Positions 13,201-26,130 of a DNA stretch of 64,000 nt are shown here, in pieces. Positions within the stretch are counted from its first letter, which is position 1; the number at the start of each line of letters is the position of its first letter. The notes under the pieces were generated by a model. It was given only the letters and a program-made list of their open reading frames with translations. It was not told where the DNA came from and ran no database searches. Origin of the DNA: Climacteris rufus (taxonomy: Eukaryota > Chordata > Aves > Passeriformes > Climacteridae); the NCBI GenBank assembly GCA_013398175.1, contig VZRZ01000468.1, positions 621,616-685,615 of the forward strand, written 5' to 3'. The position numbers and the translations under genes are program-made.

Positions 13201-16200
13201 TCTTAGGAATTGTTTCATAAACACAAAACACTTTGCTTAATTTCCAAACCACGTGGGGTTTCCTCAGCAGGGCCGGTGTTGGAGGACAGGGCAGCAGCCC
13301 CGTGTCCTGCAGAGCAGCCCCAGGTCCCTGCCAGGGCTGGCAGCAGAGCCAGGCAGAGGCTTCCACCTGCTGGGCCCTCGTCAGTGGCTCCTGCTCTGGT
13401 CCTCTCCACGGTGCCATTCAGTGCTGGCAGGAGTGCTGTGAGCTGAGCATCACGGCACAAACACCTCTGGCCAGCCCTTTGTCACTGACAGAGCTCTTGA
13501 TGTGTAAGCCTTGCAAACAGTGAGGATGCTCTGTCAGTAGCTTTGGACGCCTGACCTGTTTCTTGCTCATTTTATGTCTTCTGTTTCTCTTCCTTATTGA
13601 CCCCACATAACAGAGGCACCTTTCTGAGCTGAGGCAAATTGCCAGAATTTTGCTGAGTTGGGGAACCTGCCATTTCCCCATAGAAACCTGCTCCTACCAA
13701 AAAATCAAATTACTCTTCCAACAGTCCTTAGGAAGGGGGACTAAAATTCAAGCATAATGGAGGAGCACATGCCTGAATATGTGTGGGATCCCACACTTGC
13801 ATGGGGTGTCCTGAAGGTCTTCGTGGGGAACACCTTGCACGTTTAGGGGTCTTCATGGGACATGGTGGCAGAGTGTGGCCCCAGCTCTGCTGTGCAGTGT
13901 CCCTGTGCAAGGCAGCACTCCTGGGTCCTCATGGAAGGGTGAGGGTGCAGGGTCTGGCCTGGGTCATCCAGGAAACCCAGGGTCATGTTTGCCCCACTAA
14001 GATGAGTTCTATAGCTCACCCTGACTCCTGCAGTCCTGAGATTAAGGGACTTGGCAGCTGTGCTGGACGGGCCCTTTGTGGATCTTGTAGGGCTGAACAC
14101 CCACTGCTGCCAGCTTGTCTGGGGGACTCATGGTGCTGCATCATGTGCATTTCTGGGCCAGAGGCTCTGTTTTTGCACCAAGCACACCGAATACTATCAA
14201 TAGAGTTTCCTGATTTAGCCTTTTTTTGATTGAGCTGCTCTACCAAGCTGCCCTGAACCCTGACAGGTCATGCTGGCTTGCACCTACAACACATCAGGCT
14301 TCATCTTCCCAGTTAACCAGGCTCTGGGAAAGTCACTGGAAGGACTCCAGTGGCTTCAAATAGGAATTGACTCATGCCTCATGAGATCAAAACAAAATGT
14401 CTCTGCATATGAAAAAATATTATGGAAACTGTATCATTCATGCACAAAAGCCGCACTTCAAATTTATCATATAAAATACATAATATTGTAAATGGAAAGA
14501 AAAATTGCATGAGGCCTGGTGTGTATTAAAATTGTTGGCATGTGCAAATGTCCCTTCCCATAAACACAGCTGGAGTCTGATACACAAGTAGGCATCCAAA
14601 ACAGGGAAGCTCTGGCCCTTTCTGCACTTCTTCAAAACGCTTTCCGTAGAAGTGTTTCATTTCTAGGTTCATCCCTTGTATTGTCAAGTGTGACCCAGAG
14701 CAAAGGCTTATGATGGAGTGGTCAATATGAGGCAATGTGGCAGTGTGACAGGTATTTCAGGACCTCACAAACACAGCAGCAGCACCTGAGAGTGCTGCCT
14801 GGGATAGAGATGGGTGCTCACAGCACCTCATGGCCAGGCTGCAGCACCTGGCTCACTCGAGTCTTTGTGGGAGGTCTGACTCTGTGGTCAAACTCTGCCC
14901 CCCTGGTGCTGGCCAGGATTTGGCCGTGGTGCTCAGCAGTGCAGAGTCCCTGTGATTCCCTCAGCTGATATCTGCAGCTTCCAGCAAGAGCTGATTGCCG
15001 TGGTCCAGGGAGCAGGATTTAGCATATCACCTTGAGGAAATGAGCAGAGGATGGCTCTGCATGCACAGCAAACACAGTTCTGAGGGAAAAACTGAATTCA
15101 TGTGGGTATTAACCAGCAATTTGTCATACAGCCTTTAGAGTCAGCTTCTGATGCTCTGAAGTGTGCAGTGGAAAGCAGTGGATACTTTTGCATCTCCTCT
15201 GGCTTCCCTGAAGCTCTTCAGCCCTGGAAGCAGGTGGATGCCACCAAGGCTGTTTGCTCAGCAGTGGCAGAAGCCAGGCTGAATGCTCCAGCTGCTGGCT
15301 GTGAGCAGCTCTTCCCTCCATCCTGGGCCAGGGGCAGACTGCAGCTCAGCCTTTCCCTCTGTGCCACGCTTCCCTCCACAAGTGGGAGCACCAGGAGCTG
15401 GCTGAGGGCACTGCAGAGGTGCTGTCTGTCCCCTTGTAGGCTGGACCTGACACTTTTTCCATTTATCACCCTGCCGTGCCTCAGTGCCACCTCCCTGTGA
15501 CACCCCTGTGGCAGAAGGATCCTACCACACACCCTCCAGCAGCTGGGCTGGATGCAAACACGTTCAAGACCCAAGCAACACAGAGAGGCAAGGGAAATGA
15601 CCCACCTGCACCATTTGTCTACTATTGCCACCAAATTACCCATTTTTTCCCCCAAAGCACATGCAGTTCAGGGCAGCTGGTCACACTGTGCAAGCCCATC
15701 ACTGATCCCCACGCCTACAGAACTGTGAGATGGGTGACAGGACCTCTGACTCTCATGATGTCCTGCCTCAGTGTTATGGGGTGACTGGAATTTTCCTCAG
15801 CTAACTGGGATGTACTGGTTCCCTGCTGGAGCAGGGAACTGACTGACTGACCCCAAACTGACATCAGGAGACATCCAGCTGCAATGACTAAGCTCTTCTT
15901 ACATCCCAGAAATCCAACAAATAAATGTTTGTGGAAAATAAGCTGGTGTTTTGTTCTGGGAAATGAGCAAACCAATCAGCCTGGTCACTTCTGTGTAGAG
16001 GGCAAAGCCTCACCAGGACCCACAGGGCACCAGGCAGCAACACGAGCATCTTGCTTGCCCGCCCTCCCAGCTCGCCTCTCCTCCTTTGATGGGTTTGGAA
16101 TGAGCTCTGGAGGTCTAACTGTGGAGAGTAATGATGTGTGAAAGCTCACTTTCATTTTTCACTCTACTTTTTTGGAAGGTGGAACATTTTAGAGTTGACA

Positions 16201-17016
16201 GTACCATGCTAAAGCCATATGAGGCAAGTAACTATTTTTAACCAGATGGAGATTATCTGAGAGTCTACTGCTGAATCATTTCAAACAAGGAAGAAATCAT
16301 GGAATCCAAAAGTAGGGGTGGGAGGGATGGGGGCAGAAAGGCTTTTATCATACACTTCTTCCAATAACTGTCCAACTACTTCAAAACTTATGACGACCAC
16401 TTACTGAAAATGCCTGTAGGGTCACTTCAAGCAGTGGCTGCACTTTACAAAACACTCCTACTTTGAGAAAGAGGCAAATCCTCAGGGTAGAGCAGCTTGA
16501 GAGGCTCCCTGTGCTCCCAGACTCCCCTTTGCCTCCTGCACCATCTCTGACTGTGTCAAATGGGAGAAGACACCTGAGCACCATGGCACTGCCTTCCCTG
16601 AGCCCCATCACCACGTACTGGCTGGGTGCAATGTGCTGAACACTTGTGGGACCATAGGTGGGGTGAGAGGAGAAAGGGTGGCCTCAGCCCTGGTCTGGAT
16701 GTCCTTGCACCTGGCAGTGAAAAGCACTGCTTCTGCTTCCCCTGCCCATGCCAGCACAGAGGTGGCACTTCAAATAATGCAAGTGTGCCAGGAGAAATGG
16801 GCCTTGTGGATAAACTGAGGCATTTTTGTCACATTTCCTTTATCTGACACAGACTTGGACAACAGGCCTTTCTTGCTGGCAGCCATGGACTAAGGCAGCC
16901 TCTGGCAGAAGGAAAGGCAGAGCCAGGAAGTACAACTGAGTTACAATTGCCTGACAGGCCACGACCCTCATGGTGTTAGAAGCCTCTCAGGCTGCCTGGG
17001 TGAGTTAATGCATAGC

Positions 17017-17026
17017 CTATTTATAG
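17017..17026. promoter_or_regulatory. Second perfect MEF2-type site
   Basis: This is the same CTATTTATAG 10-mer as at 10263, here embedded in the 14-bp near-palindrome GCCTATTTATAGGC. Unlike the first site, the surrounding DNA is not AT-rich, which makes a chance match somewhat less likely. No function can be shown from sequence. Confidence 0.25.
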
Positions 17027-18057
17027 GCACTCAGAGCACAAGGCTGGTAACCACACAGATGAAGTTTAGCTTTGTGCTGAGGTTTGTTTAACCCCACTGC
17101 AGGTGCAGCATTTGCCCATGGAGCTGACTGAGTCCCTGCAAGAAAGCGGCACTGCTTGGGCACACCGTGGTGCCAGAACAAGGGCTGGGGGAGTGTTCCT
17201 GCATCTGACCCCGCCCAAAGCAGGGCTTGGGTGTCTGCAATGTTCCCACTTTGCAGTGGGAAATGAAACCTCCTTCCCTGACCTAGTCTGGTACTTGGTC
17301 ACTAGCCTGTCTTCTCAGTATCATTGAAATCAGAAATGAGACACACTCCTTTAAGACCAGTCTCTTGGATCTGATTTCCCAAAATCTGCTGCTCCTGGGA
17401 TCCTCTGCACTGAGAACAAAAGTCAAACTCTGTCCCAGCTTTGCACTGCAGCACGGCTGGGGCAGAGTGTGCAGAGATGACACCAAGGCATCGTGAAGTC
17501 CTGTGTGTGCTTGTCACACAACAAAACAGTGTCTCACTTTTGTGGAGACTGAAAAGCGCAAATGAACTTTCTCTTCCAAGTGATCAGTATCGCCTAGAGA
17601 AGGAGTGTTGCTTATCAAGAGTATTTTTAGCTCCCACCTCAGTGGCACCTTAAATGAGGAACATATTGGCCATGGTAGACAGCCTGCAGCTCTCCCCAGC
17701 ATCTCTGCTGCACTGCAATTGCCTCTGCAAACATCTTAAATGTGAGCTGTGAGGCCAGGTGGGCCTTCTGTCTGCAGGAACTCACAGCCAAATTTAGCCA
17801 AAGGGACTGGATACATCCCCTTTAAAAAGCCATCAGGTTTAGCATCTTCAACATGACGAGTGGAGTTCAGGATAAATGATCTTGAAACTCAGCGTTCTTA
17901 AGAGGAATCGTGAAGCGAGAGGGACACAGCAGGGTCTGCTGCCACCTCCAAATGCCTCTGCACCACACCCAGAGCACTGCAGACCCCGGCTCCGGGCTGG
18001 CTGGTCACTGCTGTCCCTGCAGCTGTCACCTTGTGGCTTCTCCCTTCCTGTGCAGGG

Positions 18058-18085
18058 AGCAGCAGTGAGCAGCAGTGAGCAGCAG
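18058..18085. repeat. 10-bp tandem repeat, 2.8 copies
   Basis: The unit AGCAGCAGTG repeats at 18058 and 18068, with a partial copy at 18078. It is a small, exact, low-copy tandem array. Confidence 0.9.
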
Positions 18086-19300
18086 GGCTTGCATGGCTCC
18101 CCGTTACAATAAATGCAGTGCAGGCTGCCCGGCTCACACGTGTGGACTGCAGGGCTTTGGCAAGAGGAGACTTGCATGTCCCATGGGACTTGGCTCCCAC
18201 GTGGGATCCCCATCCCTGGAGAGGCCCAGAACTGCCTTTCCAGACCCTCTGTTTGTCCCTTTCCCTTGGTTATTCCTGATGTCACCCCTCCTCTCAAGGC
18301 AGGGCAGTGGTGAGGGGAAGGCTCCCTGTTCCATGGCAGCCCACCCAGACAGGGCACAGCCCAGCCTGGTGCCAAGCTGACCTGGGCCTTTGGCTTGAGG
18401 AAACACGTGGCTGGGCTGATGTCACGGCACTGGCATCCAGCACACTCACACTTGCACACCACGTGTGGCTTGTCCTGTCCCTGCCCCTGCAATCTTGAGT
18501 AATGGGGACTGACACATGGTTTTTTCCAGAATGCAATCTCTTCAGATCGAATTAATTCTGTGATTTCCAGGTGCTTCCTCCTCCGCAAAACTGATGAAGA
18601 CTTCCTGAAGCTAACAGCCAAGGTTGTTGGAAGCCAGGACATTTAAATTAATCTTTTGTTCTTGGGGACTTTCTGTAGCCTGATGACTCTGGGTGCTACT
18701 TCTTTCTCGCCTGCAGACCTGTAGGTCCCAAAGCTACCGGCTAAGAGGCATTTTAGGGGGAAGAGGTGGGGAGGGCAGGATGGGAAGTGACTTGTCTGTG
18801 GAACCTGCTGGGAGGCTCCCACTGAAAGCTCCTTGCAGGAGCCTCCCTGTTGAGCTGCTGTCTGGCTGTGGGGTGAGGGCAGCACTGTGAGTCCAGCCTC
18901 GGGACCACCACAAATGGCCTCAAATGAGTCTGCAGCTGCATCCCACTGTCTGAGGGGGAGGCCAGTGGTCACCAGGTGATTCTGAGGATGTGGTAACTGA
19001 AGGTTGTGTTTAAAGGTACCACATGACCTCTCCTTCCCAGTTTGAGGGGGTGCTTGTTGAGTAGGATGTTTGTATTTGAGCAACACTGTGTCCTGTAGGC
19101 CCTCTGTGCATTAAGAGGAGCTGAGGTTTTGATGGGAACACCTTGTATTGTGCATCTATTTCCTCTCTCCCACTTATCAGGGGTTGTATCATGTTGCTTG
19201 TATTAAAGTCTAAAATAGAGATGAAGCTGTGAAGCACAAATAATAAATGTTCCTCATCAGTAGATACCCCAGAAGCACATCCCATTAATAAGGGGCGATG

Positions 19301-19348
19301 GGTGAATAAAATGCCTTTTACTTCATGATGCAGAAATTTTTATTCACC
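19301..19348. repeat. Perfect 11-bp inverted repeat
   Basis: GGTGAATAAAA at 19301-19311 is the exact reverse complement of TTTTATTCACC at 19338-19348, with a 26-nt spacer. Each arm places an AATAAA hexamer on one strand, so AATAAA occurs on both strands. The arms could form a hairpin or be paired protein sites. The block around it (19,290-19,500) is AT-rich and looks unlike its neighbours. Confidence 0.85.
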
Positions 19349-21659
19349 GCTTTTTAGTATAATATGGTGTTGGCTCCGAGCCAGGATGTTTTTATTTTTG
19401 TGTGGATCTACATTTGCATTCTCCCATGTCTATTCTATAACCTGTCTGCATTGCAAATATATGTAGTGCTGGCACCACAACATTTTCATAGTCTGTAGAA
19501 GACATGGAGCAGGAATCTAGAGAACATACCCCACATCTGTCTCCCACCTGCAGTGTAAGCACCAGTACTTATCCTACAGGTAGGACCTCTCCTGATAAGA
19601 GATCTCAGAGCCCTTGGTGAAGTGTATTCCTTCTTTTTTTAAAAAAAAGTGTTAACCATGTCCTTATCCAGCTTTTTGTTTGAGCAAGAGGCAGTGTCCT
19701 GGTGCTGAGCTGCAGCTTTCTTGCCTTGCTCTGCTCATCAGGCAGGCCTGTTCTAGTGGGGTTTTTAGGGATGGTGGCCTTTAAACCAATTAATTTAAAA
19801 TTCACCAACCTGAATGTGCAGTCTTCATGGCTACTGCAGTATCACCCCTGTGGGACAGGCCTGGTTGATACTTTCAGTAAGGTCAAGCCCCTCTTTTTAA
19901 CACAGGTTTTCCTTGTGTCTGCACTTGTGCCCTTGCTCGCCTGCCAGCTGTGAGGTCGACACCCCTGTTACACAAGCGAATGTCGTCGGTGTTTTCCTCC
20001 CTGATTGTTCTGTGTGTAGTTTGGATTCCACGAGCAGCACTCAGCTTATGTCATTGCATCATTTTAATGGTGTTTTTCTTGGCTGCAGGTTTGATTTTCT
20101 TGGCGTTGCAGTTTAGGGCATCTCTGCAGACATGGACACTTGCTTGCTGCTCGCTCTGCTTCCCCTTTCGCGCACCTTGCGCTCGCCCCTGCAAAACCAA
20201 ACTGCAAAGGAATGGCTTTGCAATTCCTTCCCAGCCTGTCCACAGTGACTAACACACTCCTCTGCTCCTTTAATTTTCATATGTCAGTACTTGGATTAAC
20301 GTTGTCATTGTACTACATCAGACCCTGAAGGTTTTCATTATGATAGTAGAGCCAGGACGATGCCTGCAAGGATCAGGAAGAATTTGTTCTGCACAGGCAG
20401 AACCCAACGCTCCTGGTCCTCAAGTGCTTCTGCTCTAACCTTCACATGGGACAACAGAGGGATAAGGACAGCAAAAGAGGATCATGAGGAAATGATAATG
20501 CAGTGTTACCCATCCTGACAGATGTATATGCTTGGCACTGGTCATTCTCAGACCTTTGTCAGCAGCCATGCAAAGGGATTTCAAAGGAACTTGGAAGGAT
20601 GTTGAGGTAATTTTGAGTGGCCACATTTTGCTTGTTCTTTTCTGGATGCACATCTTGCCAACAGAATGGGCTTGGGGTTGTATTTTCCCCTGGGCTGTTT
20701 AGAAAACCCATTCCTTACTCCTGGCAATTCTGCCTTCAAGGCATCTCCAGCATCCCACAACAGTAGTACAGGGCTCTTGGTGGATTCATTCAAATCCTCA
20801 GGTTTTTTCATTCCCAATGCTGTTATAACACAATTTGCTCTTTCCTGTATGAGTTGACAGATAATTCATACACATACATTTTGCCATATAGAGAGTTGTG
20901 CTTTTTTTATATTACCAATTATATTTCTTTGCTGTGTTTTTTGTAAAAAAACCCTGAAGTAATCAACTCCCAACAACATTTTTCTCCTTTGAACCCACCA
21001 GAAATCCTTTAAAGGCCTTGAGTTAGAATCTGCATCTTCCTTTCCTCTTCCCCTGCCCATACACTGCTATTTCTGTGCTCTCTGCCCAGAGATGGTTTCT
21101 ACATTGTCCCATCCTGCTCCCAGGAGGAAATGCAATGTTAGGAATCACAAAGCTGTGAGGTCTGGCAGGGGCTAGGGTCCCTGGCTCCCACACAGGCAGC
21201 ACACTGCCATAAGCATGGAGAACAGAGGGAAAGGGAAACCTGATGGGGCAGAGAGGCGACACACAGACCAGAAGAGGCAGACACTTCCCAGAAGGAACCT
21301 CCAAAGTAAATAGGATTGTGCAAGCCATTTCTGTGCCATGTTTCCAAGGAGAGCCAGACTTTTCTGTTTCTCTTTCATATATAGCCACTCAGAAGTGCAT
21401 GTTTGGATGCCCTGGGGTTGAACAAAGAGAAGTTAAGATTGTGCTGTCAGCTGCACTCCAGATCTGGGCTTGCAGCACTCCGAGCTCATTCCGCAGAGAA
21501 GGTGGGAAGCTGTGACACTTCAAGAGTAAGTAGAGTTTACTCTTGTGCCAGGACAGCCTTTAAAAAAAAAAACATTTATCTTTTCCCCCCATCTCTCAGT
21601 TTTTCACCAGCTACGCAGTTTCCTTCCTCTCCCCTGTATGTTGATTTTAGGCCTTTTCT

Positions 21660-22344
21660 GGGGACAGGCAGCATCCCTGAGGAGAAGGACTTGGGGGTGC
21701 TGGTGGATGAGAAGTTCAACATGAGCTGGCAATGTGTGCTGGCAGCCAAGAAAGCCACCCATGTCCTGGGCTGCACCTAAAGCAGCGTGGCCAGCAGTCC
21801 AGATTCTCCCCCACTGCTCCACTCTGGCCAGACCCCACCTGCAGTGCTGCATCCACCTCTGGGGCCAGAAAAAGAAGGATGAGGACCTGCAGGAGCAAGT
21901 TCAGAGGAGGACAACAAAGATGATTGGAGGGCTGGATGGAGCACCTCTGCTATGAAAGCAGGTTGAGAGAATTTGGGCTGTTCATCCTGGAGAAGGCTCC
22001 AGGAAGACCTTAGAGCACCTTCCAGTACCTAAAGGTGCTGCAAGAGAGATGGACAGGGACTTTTTACAAGTGTGTGTAGGGATAGGACAAGGGGGAATGG
22101 CATTAAAATGAAAGAGGACAGGTTTTATTAGATATTAGGAAGAAATTCTTTACTGTGAGGTTGGTGAGGCACTGGCACAAGTTGAACAGAGAAGTTGTGG
22201 ATGCCGCATCCCTGCAAGTGTTCAAGGTCAGGCAGAATAGGGATTTGAGCAACCTGGTCTAGTGGAAGGTGTCCCCATGGCAGGGGGTTGGAAGTAGATG
22301 GCCTTTAAGGCCCTTTCCAATCAAATGATTCTGTGATTCTATGA
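21660..22344 (+). mobile_element. CR1 LINE, 5'-truncated 3' end
   Basis: Position 21663 onward encodes the C-terminal part of a CR1 reverse-transcriptase-type ORF2; the segment EEKDLGVLVDEKFNMS is recognisable at about 21679-21726. A stop at 21778 and later frameshifts interrupt the reading. It continues into the CR1 3' UTR (GAGGTTGGTGAGGCACTGGC at about 22157, then TTGGAAGTAGATGGCCTTTAAGG) and ends at about 22328-22342 in ATTCTGTGATTCTATG, the octamer-like avian CR1 tail. The copy is dead: truncated, with internal stops. The left boundary is approximate. Confidence 0.92.
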
Positions 22345-25300
22345 GGGATCAGAACCTCAGCTGGCCTCCCTGGCAGCTGTGTCCGAGACGGCTCCTCACT
22401 GCTCACAAGGCATCCACACAGAGGATGGGGGCCAGACAGGAGCTACTCCTCCGTGCCCCATCCAGCACAGTGGTGACAGGGCATCAGCACAGGAGCCTGG
22501 GAGGCTGCTCTCAATCACCCTTTGGAAGGGCTTTGCTTCCTTGCTGTCTGATCCAAGGCTGCTTTCTTGGCAGAAGCCTCCCCCCAGCAGTCAGCACTGC
22601 TTCGGTTGGTTGGTGTTTTTCCAGTGTTTGCTCCGATACACAATTAATGAAACTTAAGTGCCTCCATTTATTGCTCTCTAGAGAATCCCTTGGATTGCAA
22701 GTCCTGGCCTTTGGGGACATTTCTATTGTTTCAGCTGCCACCAAAGCCAAGGAAAGTTAAATGATGCTCTCTTCAGTGTGATGGGAGGGAGCTCACCTGC
22801 CACTGTGCCCTGGCATGGCTTGCAGTTGCCTGAACATTGTTTTTAATGACAGACACACCACAGTGGCTCTGGCCTGACAAGGTGACCACTACCAGCAGGG
22901 TCTAGGCTCTGTCACCAGCCCAAGCAAGGTCAAATCACTTTGAAATAGTGGACTGATCTTTCACCATCAACAAACAGTCTTGGAAGGCTGCAAGGAAATT
23001 CTGAGAGAGGGAAATAGTTTGACGTAATTCAGGTAAACAAAATACAGTAATGTGTGGGCCTTGTGCTGCAGGCCTACTGCCAAATCTGCCACATCTCTTT
23101 TCCAAGGGCTTCACCTGCCTGAGGAGCACAGGTAACTTGATCCAACCTGTGTTTGGTCAGGTCCTGGTTTAGAAGTGTGCCTGCATTTCTGAAGCGCCAA
23201 CTTGTCAGCCATTGCCTGCTGGCAGCCCTTCTTGATTCATTTGGTGTTGTGGTTGGGTGGCCCAAGAAAGACCATGAGGGCTTCCAAGCACAGTGTCCAG
23301 GGTCACAGATATGTGGATTGATGGCTGCTCACTTTATCAGGTTGGTTTAGGAAGCAGAGGCTTTCCTCTGCCAGTCCTTGCTGATGGAAAACACTTGCTT
23401 GGCTCCAGCTGGATCTTTCTAGATCCCAGAAATGTCTGATTAAAGCCAAGCAAAACAAGGGCTTCTGGGGGAGGTTTTACCTGGAGCTGTGGAGTTGTGT
23501 CACTGCCAGCTGTCCTGCCTCGCTCCAGGTGCTGTCTCCACAGCATGGAGGATGTGGGAGCTGTGCAACCACCTCTGACACACTGCAGGTCACAGGGAAA
23601 ACAAATAGTCCTTGTTTGCCTCAAAAGGCTGAGCCATTAGCTGCAGTGCACCAGGAGCTGCTTGGACAGCCTGGAAAGGGGTGGACAGGCAAAAACCTCA
23701 CCTGTGGGACAGTCCTGTTCCCTGTGCCAGCCACCCCCATGGTCTGAGTGAGCCCTAGGCCAGAGCAGACATGTGGCAAGGGGAAGGGACAGGGAAAGGG
23801 CATCACAGGTTTGGTTGTCTGCAGCCTGTGTCACTCCACATGTTAAGCCCATGAGAAGCTGACAGCAGATTGTTCTGATTTTTCATTTCACCGTGTGGCT
23901 GAAGATCCCTTCTCCAGAAGGGTGAGGTCCTGAAATATCTTCCAGAGTCCATCTAATCAATATTGCTCTGATAATCTAATTACTAAAATGAAGCCGGGGC
24001 AGTTGATTACTATAAGCCACAAGTACAAGAGGTCACAGCTCTGATAAAAAGTTTGGCTTTTTCAACCTCTTTGACTTGCAAAGTTTCCAGGGAATTTGCA
24101 GGCCCACAAAGCAGGTTCAGGCTGACCAGCACTAGCTCTGGTTTTTCAGCCATATGCTGCTTTTACCCAGTGTTGATATAAGTGATTCTCACCTTCTTCC
24201 TCTCCCCTGTGCCAGGCACTGACTGCAGTTAAAATAATTTCAGATCTATCATTTTGTGAGTATTTTTAACCAGTCCCTTTCACAGTGCAGCCTCACAAAC
24301 CCTTCTGTCTGGCTGCAGATTGCAGCTTGAAAAAACTTTGCCCTGCGTTTGCACCCTGCTTCAATCCATCTCCAAAGGCAGCACCAGTTCCCAAAGAAAT
24401 GCAGGTTGGATGGCCCAGGGCAGTGTTTAAGGACTCACCAGCCACCCCAGAAGGAGCAGCAGTGCCTGCTAGGCTGTGCTCACCTACCTTGTGTCAAACA
24501 CCAGCACCTTGGTTAGAGCTCACAGACTTTGTGCTTTCATCTGCTGCTTTTCCTTATTCCACACACAGGGGGTTATTTTAAAATAGAAACTTCTTAAGAA
24601 GCTCTTAGACATTCATAGGATTCAGCCTGTTAGTCAGCAAGGTGCTTCACTTGAGGTATTTGAGCAGCCCTGCCGAGATCAAGGCAGCTGCACATGGTCA
24701 AGAGCCCAGTGAAACCTGCAGGCTGGAGGATTTCCTGACTATAGGGCATCCACTGGAGCAGAGCAGCAACAAACACATTAACAGCACATTTATACACGTT
24801 AGATGAGAACAACTTGTTCAGCAGCACTCTGCTACTGCTACAGTTACATTTATGCATGCAAAAATCTCACAAAATCTGGCACAGACCCACTGTGGTTTGA
24901 TGCAAAATAGCCTAAAAACAACCGCAACAACAAAACCCCCAGCAGAGCTCGCTATTAAAAAAACCCTTAAAATAAAGCAGAGAGAGGAGAGAGAAAAATA
25001 GCAGTGCTGATTTTCTCATTCAAACTCAGCCAGAGAACTGCTAGCATTGGGCTAGATATTTATCACCCAGTAGCTGCAGTATCAGCCTGGCTTACTTCAG
25101 CACAGAGCACTGAACACAGGCCATGAGAACCCTTCCTCTGCACACAGAGCTGGGCTGGGCCAGGCTCAGACACAGACCTAAAAACCAGAGGGGGGAAATT
25201 GTATACCAAATGGCCAAAATTAGTATTTGAGGAAGCTTTGCTTCAGACTGTTGTTTCCCAGCAGCAGCATTAAGTACTCGGGAAGCACAAATAAACTTTG

Positions 25301-25954
25301 ATTTTTTGGTCACATCTATCAGCAAGAGCTGTAGCTGCCGTCAGTGGGAAAAGCTGGAAGAAAAGCAGAGAACTGCAAAACAGTTTCAGCAAAGGGTCAT
25401 ACAGGTAACAGTAACCAGAAAACTTACTGGGAGATCGAGACTTGGTTCTCAAAATCTTGAGGTAGTTTGCCATTAAATTTTAGCAAAAAATAGAACATTC
25501 CCTTCTCTTATTTAAGGTACTCCAGGAGACCCTAGAATGAACACCATAAATTATCACCTTCTCAGTATTCTTTTTTCACAGTATTTTTTCTGTCTCCGTG
25601 CAAGGGCAGGATAACCCATACTGATCCAGTTCCTATGTTTTTCATGTAAGCACTGCTACAATGAACAGCCAGCAACCAGACAGCATCACTTACTATTTTT
25701 ATAAAAAGAATACTATCATGGCTAAGAACTAAACTATGTTAGCTCTCTACAAGAGAATAAATAAATCAGAGAAGCAAATGTGGAGCTGCAGCCAAGGAAC
25801 CAGTCCTTGCTACCGGGATTGTGGGATGGTCAAAATTGTATTACACAAGGGAAAAGCGGACTTGAGCACCGTGGTCACTTACAGGGACTGCAGTTCCCAA
25901 GTGCAGCACAGCCAGGACCTGTCCACCGCACTTCCCGAGGGATGAATGCAGCAG
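22345..25954. other. Intergenic, possible conserved element, no gene
   Basis: I see no protein gene. The block 23,930-24,090 is AT-rich with clustered homeodomain-like cores (CTAATCAATAT, GATAATCTAATTA, GTTGATTAC), and its composition differs from the CAG-rich DNA around it, so it is a candidate conserved non-coding element. A short purine-rich stretch lies at 24,950-25,000. Confidence 0.45.
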
Positions 25955-26130
25955 CAGGGGGGTGCTGGCCCCCTCTCCCCGGCCGTGCTGCCACCGCCGC
26001 CGGCAGCAGCGGAGAAGAGGCACTGCCACCTCCTGTCCGGCGGCTGCAACGGGAGAGCAGGGGCTGCCAGCGAGCACTGACCCGCGTCCCTGCGTGCAGC
26101 CAGACCCACGCCAGGGGAAACGAGAAGGGC
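25955..26130. promoter_or_regulatory. CpG-rich patch just past the CCDC186 3' end
   Basis: About 15 CpG dinucleotides fall in roughly 170 bp, in sharp contrast to the AT-rich 3' UTR that starts about 150 bp away. Open frames in four or more registers here (for example the plus-strand frame from 25780 to 26214) reflect GC content, not coding. It could be a promoter for a plus-strand transcript running antisense into CCDC186, or a small GC-rich island without function. Confidence 0.4.

Larger units (their letters stand above)
5871..21659. other. Long intergenic stretch, no protein gene supported
   Basis: About 15.8 kb alternates between GC-richer blocks (for example 9,050-9,650, 13,250-13,450 and 17,900-18,500) and AT-rich blocks (for example 10,100-10,500 and 19,290-19,500). 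The longest open frame is 264 codons on the minus strand (18642 to 17848). It lies in a GC-rich block where several other frames are also open, and I recognise no family in it. There is no intronless beta-1 adrenergic receptor frame, although ADRB1 is the expected neighbour on this side. Specific small motifs are listed separately. Confidence 0.55.

Noticed and set aside
17848..18642. 264-codon minus-strand open frame, the longest gap-free frame in the intergenic part
   Set aside because: It lies in a GC-rich block where at least five other frames are also open. It shows no recognisable family, domain or splice context, and its composition (Pro/Ser/Cys/Gly-rich) is typical of a chance frame.
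21403..21780. 125-codon plus-strand frame
   Set aside because: Its second half is the remnant of CR1 ORF2 and the first half is unrelated flank; it is a truncated LINE, not a host gene.
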